A DNA stretch of 64,000 nt, from assembly GCF_025716945.1 (NCBI RefSeq), contig NZ_JAOVZT010000003.1, forward strand, positions 64,032-128,031, given 5' to 3'. Shown here one piece after another: positions 36,267-44,376 of the stretch. The position numbers and the translations under genes were made by a program. Under the pieces are notes generated by a model, which saw only the letters and a list, made by a program, of their open reading frames with translations, did no database searches and had not been told where the DNA came from. This stretch comes from Geodermatophilus sp. YIM 151500. GTDB taxonomy: Bacteria; Actinomycetota; Actinomycetes; Mycobacteriales; Geodermatophilaceae. How positions within the stretch are numbered: the stretch's first letter is position 1; each line of letters begins with the position of its first letter.

Positions 36267-36814
36267 CGGCGCCCGCTCTCCTGCCGGCACGCGCCGCCTC
36301 CCCGCCGTCCGCCCGGCCGCGCCGGTGTCCCCGCCCCGTCCCGGTCGGACGGGGTCGCCGACCGCGGCCCGTGCCGCGGTCTGCGACCCAGCATCCCACC
36401 CCGCGCCGCTCGGCCGGACCGCTGAGCGGCCGCGCGACGGCGGAGGGCGTCCCTCCGGTCGGCGACGGCGGCTGCCCGCGCCCCGGGCGCGCCCCGGGGC
36501 CGGACGGCCGGCCGCTGGCGGCGGCCGGCGCGCTCGTTGTCCGATGGCGCGGCGGAGAGCGGTCCCCGCCGGGTGACCCGCCCGGACCGCCGGCGCGCCA
36601 CCGGCCTCCCCGGCCCGGCTCGTGTGCGGCCGCGCCGCCGAGGGCGCGGGCCGCACCGGCCGGGAGGCCCGCGCGACGCGTCCGGAGGGCACGGGCGGTG
36701 CTCCCGGAGTGGAACTGCAGGGACTGTAGGAACGCTGGGCATGCGGCGCGGTACTTGCGGTGACTCCGGGCCCGACTGTGATCCGATCGTTACCGGTCGG
36801 TGGAGGGCGCCGGG
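36267..36814. other. 548-bp stretch without a recognised gene
   Basis: Between the chosen lnt start and kal. The minus frame is open to 36692 in the lnt phase but is Arg/Pro-rich, and plus-strand frames are similar noise. The GC content drops around 36710-36800 (CTGCAGGGACTGTAGGAACG, GATCGTTACC), which may be the true lnt promoter zone or the kal operon end. No clear hairpin was found. Confidence 0.5.
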
Positions 36815-37201
36815 TCAGGGGACGACGAGGGTCGCGGTCGCCTCGACGACCGTGAGCGGCTCGTCGAGCACCCGGGCGGCCGACGCACCCCGCTCCGGCT
36901 CCGCGCGGGCGACCACGCGCGCGGTGCAGCGCAGCTCGCGGCTGCGCCGGCCGATGCGGGTCACCTCGCAGGCGGCCTCCAGCACGTCGCCGGCCCGCAC
37001 CGGACCGAGGAAGCGGACCTCGGAGTACCCGGCCAGCAGCCCCTCGTCGCCGTCCGTGCGGATCGCCACCTCGGTGGCGACGTCGCCGAAGAGGCCGAGC
37101 GTGTAGGCGCCGTCCACCAGGTCGCCGCCGTAGTGGGCGTGCGCGTACGGCACGTACCGGCGGTGGATGACGGTCAGGCCCAGGCGCGGGTCGTCGGTCA
37201 T
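36815..37201 (-). CDS. kal: 3-aminobutyryl-CoA ammonia-lyase
   Basis: A 128-residue hotdog-fold enzyme that removes ammonia from L-3-aminobutyryl-CoA to give crotonyl-CoA, the last special step of lysine fermentation. It matches the clostridial and fusobacterial Kal pattern: AHYGGDLVDGAYTLGLFGDVATE, DGDEGLLAGYSEVRFLGPVRAGD and VLDEPLTVVEATATLVVP. The ATG overlaps the kamE stop (ATGA). Its presence next to kamDE and kdd makes the assignment firm. Crotonyl-CoA would then enter butyrate or beta-oxidation type routes. Confidence 0.92.
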   Translation of the reverse strand: MTDDPRLGLTVIHRRYVPYAHAHYGGDLVDGAYTLGLFGDVATEVAIRTDGDEGLLAGYSEVRFLGPVRAGDVLEAACEVTRIGRRSRELRCTARVVARAEPERGASAARVLDEPLTVVEATATLVVP

Positions 37202-37965
37202 GCGGGGAGCCCTTCCGGCACGAGTGCGTGGACGAGGTAGCTGGCGACCTCGCCGGGCGTCGTCCCGCGGCCGAAGACCCTGTCGACCCCCAGCTCGCCG
37301 GCCGCGCCCGGGTCGAACCGCGGTCCGCCGACCACCAGCAGCGGCCGCCGCTCCCCCATCGCCTCGCGGAAGGCGGCGGCCAGCTCGCGGGTGTTGCGCA
37401 GGTGCGCGTCCTTCTGGGTGACCACCTGCGAGACGAGCACCGCGTCGGCGCGCGCCGTCCGCGCCCGGGCGACCAGCTCCGGGACGGAAACCTGCGCGCC
37501 CAGGTTCGCCACGCTCATCTCTCGGTAGTACTCCAGACCCTTCTCCCCCGCGAAGCCCTTGAGGTTGAGGATCGCGTCGATGCCCACGGTGTGCGCGTCG
37601 GTGCCGATGCAGGCGCCGAGCACGACGAGCTTGCGGCCGAGCCGGCTGCGGATGGCCAGGTTCACCTCCGACGGCGACAGCAGCGGGTAGGCGCGCTCCT
37701 CGACCGCGACCGCGTCCAGGTCGACCAGGTGCCGCACGGAGCCGTAGACGACGAAGAACGTGTACCCGTCGCCCGCCGTCCCACCCCCGCCACCGATCCC
37801 GTGGCTGTGCACCACCATCGCCGGCTCGAGGCCCATCTTCCGCGCCAGCTGCAGCGCGGCGCCGTCCGCCTGCGGGCCGGGCGGGACGGGCAGCGTGAAC
37901 GAGACCTGCACCATGCCGTCACCCGTGGTGTCGCCGTACGGGCGGATCACCGTCCCCTCAGGCAT
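37198..37965 (-). CDS. kamE: Lysine 5,6-aminomutase beta (cobalamin-binding) subunit
   Basis: A 255-residue subunit of the adenosylcobalamin- and PLP-dependent mutase that moves the terminal amino group of beta-lysine to carbon 5. The base-off B12 motif DxHxxG is D123-A-H125-T-V-G, and the PLP lysine is K136, eleven residues after the cobalt-ligand His, the same spacing as His133/Lys144 in the clostridial enzyme. LVVGGPRFD is the end of the B12 fold. ATG 37965 overlaps the kamD 3' end by eight bases, implying tight coupling of the two subunits. Confidence 0.95.
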   Translation of the reverse strand: MPEGTVIRPYGDTTGDGMVQVSFTLPVPPGPQADGAALQLARKMGLEPAMVVHSHGIGGGGGTAGDGYTFFVVYGSVRHLVDLDAVAVEERAYPLLSPSEVNLAIRSRLGRKLVVLGACIGTDAHTVGIDAILNLKGFAGEKGLEYYREMSVANLGAQVSVPELVARARTARADAVLVSQVVTQKDAHLRNTRELAAAFREAMGERRPLLVVGGPRFDPGAAGELGVDRVFGRGTTPGEVASYLVHALVPEGLPA

Positions 37966-39556
37966 CGGCCGGCTCCCTGTCCAGCAGCGCCAGCGCCGGG
38001 TTCCAGGCGCCGGCGGCGAGCCGGACGACGCCGTCCAGCCCCTTGCCGCCGTCCGGCGGTCGCCGGGTGATGCCGAAGGTGCCGTCGGCGATGGCCTGCA
38101 GCAGCCCGCCCTCGTGCGCGGCGATCTTCTCCAGCAGCTGCACCGCCTCGGTGAGCACGGTGTGCGCGCGGCGGTCGATGAAGCCGCCCGTCGGCGGCGC
38201 GAAGTCCTCGACCAGGCCACCGGCGGCGTCGAGGACGTAGCGCACGTTGCGCAGGGCCAGGTCGCGGTCGGACAGCCACGGGGTGACCACGGCCTCGGTC
38301 ATCATGCCGACCAGCAGGATGCCCTGGCCGGTCAGCGCCCCGGCCAGGTTGAAGAAGCCGTCGAGCAGGTAGCCGCGGAACACGTCGCCGGTCATGTGCT
38401 TGGTCGGCGGCATCCACTTCAGCGGCGCGTCGGGGAACAGCGCGCGGGCGAGCATGGCGTGCGCCAGCTCCAGCCGGAACGACTCCCGCCGGTCGGGGTC
38501 GATCTCGAACGCGTGCCCGAGGCCGAGCTGCCAGTCCGCCAGCCCGGCCTCGTGCGCGAACCGCTCGTTGAGCAGCTGGCTGACGGTGACCGTGTGCGCC
38601 TCGTCGACCGCGTCGGCGGTGGTGAGGTAGTTGTCCTCGCCGGTGTTGATGATGATCCCGGCGCGGGCGTGCACCATGCGGCTGAACCGCTGGTCGACGA
38701 AGGTGCGCTGCGGGTTGATGTCGCGGAAGAGGATCCCGTACATCGCGTCGTTGAGCATCATGTCCAGCCGCTCGAGGCCGGCCAGCACGGCGATCTCGGG
38801 CATGCACAGCCCGGACGCGTAGTTGGTCAGGCGCACGTAGCGGCCCAGCTCCGCGCTGGTCTCGTCCAGCGCCGCCCGCATCAGCCGGAAGTTCTCCTGG
38901 GTGGCGTAGGTGCCGGCGTAGCCGGTGCGGGTCGCGCCCTCGGGAACGAAGTCCAGCAGCGACTGCCCGGTGGAACGGATCACGGCGATGACGTCGGCGC
39001 CGGCGCGGGCGGCCGCCTGCGCCTGCGGGATGTCCTCGTGGATGTCGCCGGTGGCCACGATCAGGTAGATCCACGGACGGCGGGGCGGATCGCCGTGCGT
39101 GGCGACCAGCTCCTCCCGCCGGCGGCGGTTGGCGTCGATGCGGGCGATGCCCCGGGCCACGGCGGTGCGGGCCGCCGCGCGGGCGCGGTCGGCGTCCGCG
39201 CCCTCGGGCAGGGTGAAGCGGGCCGTGCCCGCGCCGACCTGCTCGGCGAGCGCCTGCAGCGACGGCGCCGTCCCGGACGCCAGGGCGTGCCAGACCGGCA
39301 GCGCGACGCCGTGCTCGAGGCCCACCTGCTCGCGGACGGCGTCCACCACCCGGTTGACCCACGGCACGGTGTTCTCCGTCCCTCCCCCACCGGTCAGCGG
39401 ATCGGTGCCGGTCAGCCCGGCCAGCCGCAGCACCGCCCGCTCGACCGACACGGTCGTGTGCCGCCGCGCCAGCTCGACCACCGGCTCCGCCGCCCGCGCG
39501 GCCAGTTCCCGCGCCCGCGCCACCAGCAGCGGGTCCAGCTCCAGCCTCGGCGTCAT
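37958..39556 (-). CDS. kamD: Lysine 5,6-aminomutase alpha subunit
   Basis: A 532-residue TIM-barrel subunit that holds substrate, PLP and the adenosyl group. Signatures: VPWVNRVVDAVREQVGLEHGVALPVWHALASG, IYLIVATGDIHEDIPQAQAAARAGADVIAVIRSTGQSLLD, YVRLTNYASGLCMPEIAVLAGLERLDMMLNDAMYGILFRDINPQRT, and PPTKHMTGDVFRGYLLDGFFNLAG. ATG 39556 has GGAAGGGAG six to eight bases upstream. Full length relative to the clostridial subunit. Part of the kdd-amidohydrolase-kamD-kamE-kal operon. Confidence 0.95.
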   Translation of the reverse strand: MTPRLELDPLLVARARELAARAAEPVVELARRHTTVSVERAVLRLAGLTGTDPLTGGGGTENTVPWVNRVVDAVREQVGLEHGVALPVWHALASGTAPSLQALAEQVGAGTARFTLPEGADADRARAAARTAVARGIARIDANRRRREELVATHGDPPRRPWIYLIVATGDIHEDIPQAQAAARAGADVIAVIRSTGQSLLDFVPEGATRTGYAGTYATQENFRLMRAALDETSAELGRYVRLTNYASGLCMPEIAVLAGLERLDMMLNDAMYGILFRDINPQRTFVDQRFSRMVHARAGIIINTGEDNYLTTADAVDEAHTVTVSQLLNERFAHEAGLADWQLGLGHAFEIDPDRRESFRLELAHAMLARALFPDAPLKWMPPTKHMTGDVFRGYLLDGFFNLAGALTGQGILLVGMMTEAVVTPWLSDRDLALRNVRYVLDAAGGLVEDFAPPTGGFIDRRAHTVLTEAVQLLEKIAAHEGGLLQAIADGTFGITRRPPDGGKGLDGVVRLAAGAWNPALALLDREPADA

Positions 39557-39632
39557 CGCGCTCCCTTCCGAGTTCGCCGGATGGTCCCGTCCGGTGCGGG
39601 GGCCGGAGGCCCGCCGGGTGGGACGCCGCGGC

Positions 39633-41180
39633 TCAACGCAACTCCTCCGGCACCCGGCCGCGGTGTCGCCCGGAGGGCGACGGTGGACGTGGTTCGCCCG
39701 CGACGAGGAGCAGGCGGCAGGACGGCGTCGCGCGCGCGGCGAGGACGGCGGACAGCGGCTCCGTCGTCGCCCACAGCGCCAGGTCGGCCGGGGCGCCGAC
39801 GGCCAGCGACCCGTCGCGGTGCCCGGCGCGGACGGCGTGCCAGCCGCCGCGCGTGGCCGCGTCGAAGGCGTCGCACGGCCGCATGCCCGCCCCGGGCGTG
39901 CGGTGGTCGACGGCGGCGTGCACGCCGCCCCACGGGTCGAGCGGGGTGACCGGCGCGTCGCTGCCCAGCGCCAGCGCGACCCCGGCGTCGGCGAAGGCAC
40001 CGAACGGGTTGCAGCCGGCCGTGCGCGCCGCGCCGAGCCGCTCGACGTACATCCCGCCGCCCCCGCCCCAGGCCGCGTCGAAGGCCGGCTGGACGCTGGC
40101 GACCATCCCCCACCGCCGCATCCGGTCGATCGCCGCGCCGTCGGCCATCTCCACGTGCTCCAGCCGGTGCCGGCAGGCCCGTACCGCATCCGGGCCGAGC
40201 TCCTCGACCACGGCGCCGACCGCGGAGAGCACCTGGCCGACGGCGGCGTCGCCGATGACGTGGAAGCCGGCCTGCACGCCGGCGGCCGTGCAGGCCCGGA
40301 CGTGCTCGACCAGCTGCCCGGTGTCGAAGCGCAGGGCGCCCGCGGTGCCCGGCCGGTCGTCGTAGGGGGCGCTCAGCGCCGCGGTGTGCGAGCCGAACGC
40401 GCCGTCGCAGAACAGGTCACCGCCCGCGCCGGCCAGGCCGAGCTCGCGGACGACGTCCAGCCCGCCGCGCTCGGCCAGCTCGCCCCAGTAGCCGACCACG
40501 CGGGGGCCGGGCTGCTCGCCGGCCAGCGCCAGCAGGCCGGCGAGGTCGTCGACCCCGGAGACCTCCGGGCCGGCCATCTCGTGCACCGTGCCGATGCCGA
40601 GCGCCGCAGCGGCCTCGAGGGCGGCCCGCTGCGCGGCGCGCCGCTGCCCCGGGTCGACGGCGCCGTAGGCGGCCCGCCGGACGGCGTGGTGGGCGTCCAG
40701 GCGCAGCTGCCCGTCGGGCGCGAACCCGGGCAGCGCGGCGACCCCGGGCACCCGGTCGAGCAGCGCGGTGGACACGGCGGCCGAGTGGACGTCGACCCGC
40801 GCCAGGTAGGCCGGCCGGTCGCCGACGACGGCGTCCAGGTCGTGCCGGGTGAGCGCGCGCCCCTCGGGCCAGCCGGTCTCGTCCCACCCGGTGCCCAGCA
40901 CGATGCCGGACGGCGCGGCGGCCGCGTGGTCGGCGACCGCGGTCACTGCGTCCCGAAGGCTTGAGCTCGAGTGCAGGTCGAGACCGGTGAGGGCGAGTCC
41001 GGTCGCCGTGGCGTGCACGTGCGCGTCGACGAAGGCCGGCGTGAGCAGCGCCCCCTCCCCCGCGACCACGTGCCCGTCGGCCGGCGCCGCGGCGGCCGGG
41101 CCGAGCCAGGCGATCCGCCGGTCGACCACCCGCACCGCCCAGCCGCGCCGGTCGCCGACCGTCACGTCGCGGACCAGCAT
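39633..41180 (-). CDS. YtcJ-like metal-dependent amidohydrolase
   Basis: A 515-residue amidohydrolase-superfamily protein (Amidohydro_3/YtcJ group). Metal-site motifs are FVDAHVHATATGLAL, GFHVIGDAAV, HRLEHVEMAD and ALGSDAPVTPLDPWGGVHAAVDHR. Its ATG overlaps the kdd stop (ATGA), so it is made with the lysine-pathway enzymes although no amide hydrolysis step belongs to the known pathway. It could deacylate an N-acyl-lysine-type compound that feeds KamA, or remove a lactam formed from 3-keto-5-aminohexanoate; both are guesses. The C-terminal 20 residues are a basic tail. Confidence 0.85.
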   Translation of the reverse strand: MLVRDVTVGDRRGWAVRVVDRRIAWLGPAAAAPADGHVVAGEGALLTPAFVDAHVHATATGLALTGLDLHSSSSLRDAVTAVADHAAAAPSGIVLGTGWDETGWPEGRALTRHDLDAVVGDRPAYLARVDVHSAAVSTALLDRVPGVAALPGFAPDGQLRLDAHHAVRRAAYGAVDPGQRRAAQRAALEAAAALGIGTVHEMAGPEVSGVDDLAGLLALAGEQPGPRVVGYWGELAERGGLDVVRELGLAGAGGDLFCDGAFGSHTAALSAPYDDRPGTAGALRFDTGQLVEHVRACTAAGVQAGFHVIGDAAVGQVLSAVGAVVEELGPDAVRACRHRLEHVEMADGAAIDRMRRWGMVASVQPAFDAAWGGGGGMYVERLGAARTAGCNPFGAFADAGVALALGSDAPVTPLDPWGGVHAAVDHRTPGAGMRPCDAFDAATRGGWHAVRAGHRDGSLAVGAPADLALWATTEPLSAVLAARATPSCRLLLVAGEPRPPSPSGRHRGRVPEELR

Positions 41181-42235
41181 CAGCGCACCCCCGGATCGCC
41201 GGCGGACGCGGAGCGCACCCGGGGGTCGATGAGCGACCGCACGCCCGGTGTCCGCCGGTAGAGGTCGAGGGCCAGGTCCGCGTGCCCCGGCGCGTAGCCG
41301 TTGCCGACCAGCATCGTCACGTCCGCCGCCATCCCCTCCGCGCCGAGCGCCGCCGCGGAGAACGACGTCGCCATGGAGAAGAAGACCACGGTGCCGCCGC
41401 CGGCCGTCGCCAGGACCGCCCCGTGCTCGGCGCCGGGCGCGTCGACGCAGACGACGGTGACGTCGGCCGGCCCACCGACGGCGGCCAGCACGGCCAGCGG
41501 GTCGGTGGCGTCGGCGACCACCACCCGGTCGGCCAGGCCCGCAGCGGTCAGCGCGGCGGCCTCGGCGCCGTCGCGCACCAGCCCGGTGAGCCGGGTCGCA
41601 CCGGCCGCCCGCGCCGCGGCCAGGCTGAGGCAGCCGGACTTGCCGGCGGCGCCGAGCACGGTCACCGACCGCGCGCCGGCGCGCTCCACCACGCGCGCGG
41701 TGGCGGCCGGGGCCCCGCAGACGTCGAGGACGGCCAGCGCCACCGCGTCGGGCAGGTCGTCGGGCAGCGCTGCGGCGATCGAGCGGGCGAACAGGATCGC
41801 CGTCCCCTCGGCCGGCACCTGCTCCGACCGGCCGTCCCAGCGGCGGAGGTCGTCGGTGATCCGCAGCGGGGTGAGGGTGAGGGAGACCAGCGTGGCCACC
41901 CGCTGCCCGGCGGCCAGGCCGAGCGGCGACCCGGACCCGACCGCGTCGACGGTGCCGATCAGCATGCCGCCCGAGCCGGTGACCGGGTTCTGCATCTTGC
42001 CCCGCTCGCGCACGATGCCGAGCACCGCGGCCCGCACGGCGTCGCCGTCCCCACCGCAGGCCTCGGAGAGCTGGCGGAAGGACGCCGCGTCGAGGTTGAG
42101 CCGCTCGACGGCGATGCGCACCTCGTCCGGGCCGATCTCCGGGGAGGGGTCCAGCCGGTGGGCGGCCTGGGGCAGCACGCCCGGCGGGTCGAGCACGCGG
42201 TGCACGCCCAGCGCCCGCTCCGGGATCCGCTCCAC
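41180..42235 (-). CDS. kdd: L-erythro-3,5-diaminohexanoate dehydrogenase
   Basis: A 351-residue NAD(P)-dependent dehydrogenase oxidising 3,5-diaminohexanoate to 3-keto-5-aminohexanoate with release of ammonia. Family features: LGVHRVLDPPGVLPQAAHRLD near the start, RGKMQNPVTGSGGMLIG, the Rossmann loop VTVLGAAGKSGCL, and VVFFSMATSFSAAALGAEGMAADVTMLVGNGY. GTG 42235 has GAGGA two to seven bases upstream. First gene of the operon running to kal; its upstream region of 126 bases is shared with the divergent kamA. Confidence 0.93.
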   Translation of the reverse strand: MERIPERALGVHRVLDPPGVLPQAAHRLDPSPEIGPDEVRIAVERLNLDAASFRQLSEACGGDGDAVRAAVLGIVRERGKMQNPVTGSGGMLIGTVDAVGSGSPLGLAAGQRVATLVSLTLTPLRITDDLRRWDGRSEQVPAEGTAILFARSIAAALPDDLPDAVALAVLDVCGAPAATARVVERAGARSVTVLGAAGKSGCLSLAAARAAGATRLTGLVRDGAEAAALTAAGLADRVVVADATDPLAVLAAVGGPADVTVVCVDAPGAEHGAVLATAGGGTVVFFSMATSFSAAALGAEGMAADVTMLVGNGYAPGHADLALDLYRRTPGVRSLIDPRVRSASAGDPGVR

Positions 42236-42272
42236 TTGTCCTCCTCACCCGTCCGTGCAGGAGAACCTATCG

Positions 42273-42309
42273 CGCCGAAGACGAAACGCCGAAGATTCTC
42301 CCGTAGAGT
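42273..42309 (+). promoter_or_regulatory. Direct repeats and -10 box between kdd and kamA
   Basis: CGCCGAAGA occurs at 42273-42281 and 42287-42295, 14 bases apart start to start, then TAGAGT at 42304-42309 in -10 position for kamA, giving a leader of about 45 bases. The repeats could bind a pathway regulator acting on both directions. GAGAA (42261-42265) and TTCTC (42296-42300) also flank the repeats as an inverted pair. Confidence 0.5.
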
Positions 42310-42361
42310 GGCCCGAGCAGGTGAGAACCGTCGCGCAGCGGCCGTGCGGAAGGGGCAGTTC

Positions 42362-43729
42362 GTGCTGGAGCAGCCGTACGAGTACGGGGCCCGGGAGCTC
42401 GTCGAGCCCGACTGGCGCCGCCTGCCGGGTTTCGCCGACGTGAGCGGGGCGGAGTGGCGCTCGGCGCAGTGGCAGCGGGCGCACTGCGTGAAGAGCGTGC
42501 GCCAGCTGCGCGGCGTGTACGGCGACCTGCTCGACGAGTCGTTCTACGCCGACGTCGAGGCCGACCAGGCCGGTCGGGCGACCATGTCGCTGCTGCTGCC
42601 GCCGCAGATGCTGAACACGATGGTGCCCGACGCGGTCCCCGACTCCGCGGCGATGCGGGCCGACCCGGTGCGCCGGTACATGCTCCCGGTCGCCGCCGAC
42701 CGGTTGCCCGGCGCCGCGGCCAGCCATCCCTACGCCGCCCGCGACTCGCTGCACGAGCACGAGATGTGGGCCGTCGAGGGGCTGACCCACCGCTACCCCA
42801 CCAAGGTCCTCGCCGAGCTGCTGCCCACCTGCCCGCAGTACTGCGGGCACTGCACGCGGATGGACCTGGTGGGCAACTCGACGCCCGCCGTCCACAAGCT
42901 GAGGTTCGACCTGAAGCCGGTCGACCGGCACGCCGCGATGCTCGACTACCTGCGGCGCACGCCGGGCGTGCGCGACGTCGTCGTCTCCGGCGGCGACGTG
43001 GCCAACCTGCCGTTCCGGAACCTCGAGGCGTTCGTGTCCGGGCTGCTGGGGATCGAGTCGGTGCGCGACATCCGGCTGGCGACCAAGGCGCTGGTGGGTC
43101 TGCCGCAGCACTGGCTGCAGGACGACGTCGTCGAGGGCATGGGCCGGCTGGCCCGCACCGCGCGCGAGCGCGGCGTCTCGCTGGCCGTGCACACGCACGT
43201 GAACGCCGCCCAGCAGGTCACCCCGCTGGTGGCCGAGGCGGCGCGGGCGATGCTGGCCGCCGGGGTGCGGGACGTGCGCAACCAGGGCGTGCTGCTGCGC
43301 GGGGTGAACGCGACGGCGACGCGGCTGCTGGACCTGTGCTTCGCGCTGCTCGACGGCGCCGGCGTCACGCCCTACTACTTCTACATGTGCGACATGATCC
43401 CGAACGCCGAGCACTGGCGGGTGTCGCTGGCCGAGGCGCAGGTGCTGCAGCACGACATCATGGGCTACCTGCCCGGCTTCGCCACGCCGCGGATCGTGTG
43501 CGACGTGCCCTACGTCGGCAAGCGCTGGGTGCACCAGGTCGCCGAATACGACCGCGAGCGGGGCATCAGCTACTGGACGAAGAACTACCGCACCGGCATC
43601 GAGGTCGACGACGAGGACGCCCTCGACCGGCGGTACGTCTACTACGACCCGATCTCCACCCTGCCGCCGTCCGGGCAGGCCTGGTGGGCGCAGCGCGGCG
43701 TTCCGGCGGCCGGGGCGCAGGCGCGCTAG
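42362..43729 (+). CDS. kamA: Lysine 2,3-aminomutase, KamA family radical SAM enzyme
   Basis: A 455-residue radical SAM/PLP enzyme converting L-lysine to L-beta-lysine. The cluster motif is C157-PQY-C161-GH-C164. Two aspartates that bind the substrate amino group in the clostridial enzyme appear in YMCDMIPNAEHW and VCDVPYVGK; the lysine K387 in that last motif is the PLP lysine, but the loop is one residue shorter than the usual PGGGGK. I chose GTG 42362 with GGAAGGGG six bases upstream; GTG 42344 is possible. The C-terminal zinc cysteines of clostridial KamA are not seen. Divergent from the kdd-kal operon, with which it completes the pathway. Confidence 0.92.
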   Translation: MLEQPYEYGARELVEPDWRRLPGFADVSGAEWRSAQWQRAHCVKSVRQLRGVYGDLLDESFYADVEADQAGRATMSLLLPPQMLNTMVPDAVPDSAAMRADPVRRYMLPVAADRLPGAAASHPYAARDSLHEHEMWAVEGLTHRYPTKVLAELLPTCPQYCGHCTRMDLVGNSTPAVHKLRFDLKPVDRHAAMLDYLRRTPGVRDVVVSGGDVANLPFRNLEAFVSGLLGIESVRDIRLATKALVGLPQHWLQDDVVEGMGRLARTARERGVSLAVHTHVNAAQQVTPLVAEAARAMLAAGVRDVRNQGVLLRGVNATATRLLDLCFALLDGAGVTPYYFYMCDMIPNAEHWRVSLAEAQVLQHDIMGYLPGFATPRIVCDVPYVGKRWVHQVAEYDRERGISYWTKNYRTGIEVDDEDALDRRYVYYDPISTLPPSGQAWWAQRGVPAAGAQAR

Positions 43730-43826
43730 CGGAGTGGTGGCGGAGTGCGGGGAGCGACATCTCCTCGCCCCTGGTACTCCGCCGCGGGAGGTGAGACGCG
43801 CCGCGCCGGCGGGGTAGGGCCGCGGC

Positions 43827-44342
43827 GTGACCGTGCTGCGCACCGACCGGCTGCGGCTGCGCCCGTGGACGACGGCCCCGGACGACCTCGCCCGGATGGC
43901 CGACCTCTACGGCCGGGAGGAGGTCACCCGGTGGGTCGGGGGCACCCCCTCGGTGCCGCCGGCCGAGCTGGTCGCCCGCTGGGCCGCGGTGCACGCGCGG
44001 GACGGCCGGTACGGCTGCTGGGCGATCGAGCGGTCGGACGGCGTCGTCGCCGGCACGGTGCTGTTCAAGCCGCTGCCCAACGGCGTCGGCGAGATCGAGG
44101 TGGGCTGGCACCTGCACCCGGACTCCTGGGGGCACGGCTACGCCACGGAGGCCGGCCGGGCCGTCATCGAGCGCGGCTTCGCCGCCGGGGTGCCGGAGGT
44201 CTACGCGGTCGTCCGGCCGGGGAACACCGCCTCCGCGGCGGTGTGCCGGCGGCTGGGCATGCAGCCGCTCGGGCGGATGCGCCGCTGGTACGACGTCGAA
44301 CTGGACGCCTACCGGCTGATGGCGCCGGTCGTGGTCGACTGA
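43827..44342 (+). CDS. GNAT family N-acetyltransferase, RimJ/RimL type
   Basis: A 171-residue acetyltransferase of the RimJ/RimL-like Acetyltransf_3 group: TVLRTDRLRLRPWTTA at the start, GEIEVGWHLHPDSWGHGYATEAGRA as the acetyl-CoA loop and NTASAAVCRRLGMQPLGRM near the end. Start GTG 43827. Such proteins acetylate ribosomal or small-molecule amines; the target is unknown. Its position after kamA raises the option of acetylating a lysine-pathway amine such as beta-lysine, as in N-epsilon-acetyl-beta-lysine synthesis, but the sequence is not of the AblB type by eye. Confidence 0.87.
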   Translation: MTVLRTDRLRLRPWTTAPDDLARMADLYGREEVTRWVGGTPSVPPAELVARWAAVHARDGRYGCWAIERSDGVVAGTVLFKPLPNGVGEIEVGWHLHPDSWGHGYATEAGRAVIERGFAAGVPEVYAVVRPGNTASAAVCRRLGMQPLGRMRRWYDVELDAYRLMAPVVVD

Positions 44343-44376
44343 CGGTGGTCGACCGACGGCGAGCCGGGCCGGCGGC

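Noticed and set aside
36267-36692. N-terminal extension of Lnt to 36692
   Set aside because: About 140 Arg/Pro/Gly-rich residues without hydrophobic or conserved parts; Lnt family length and a ribosome site favour the start at 36266.
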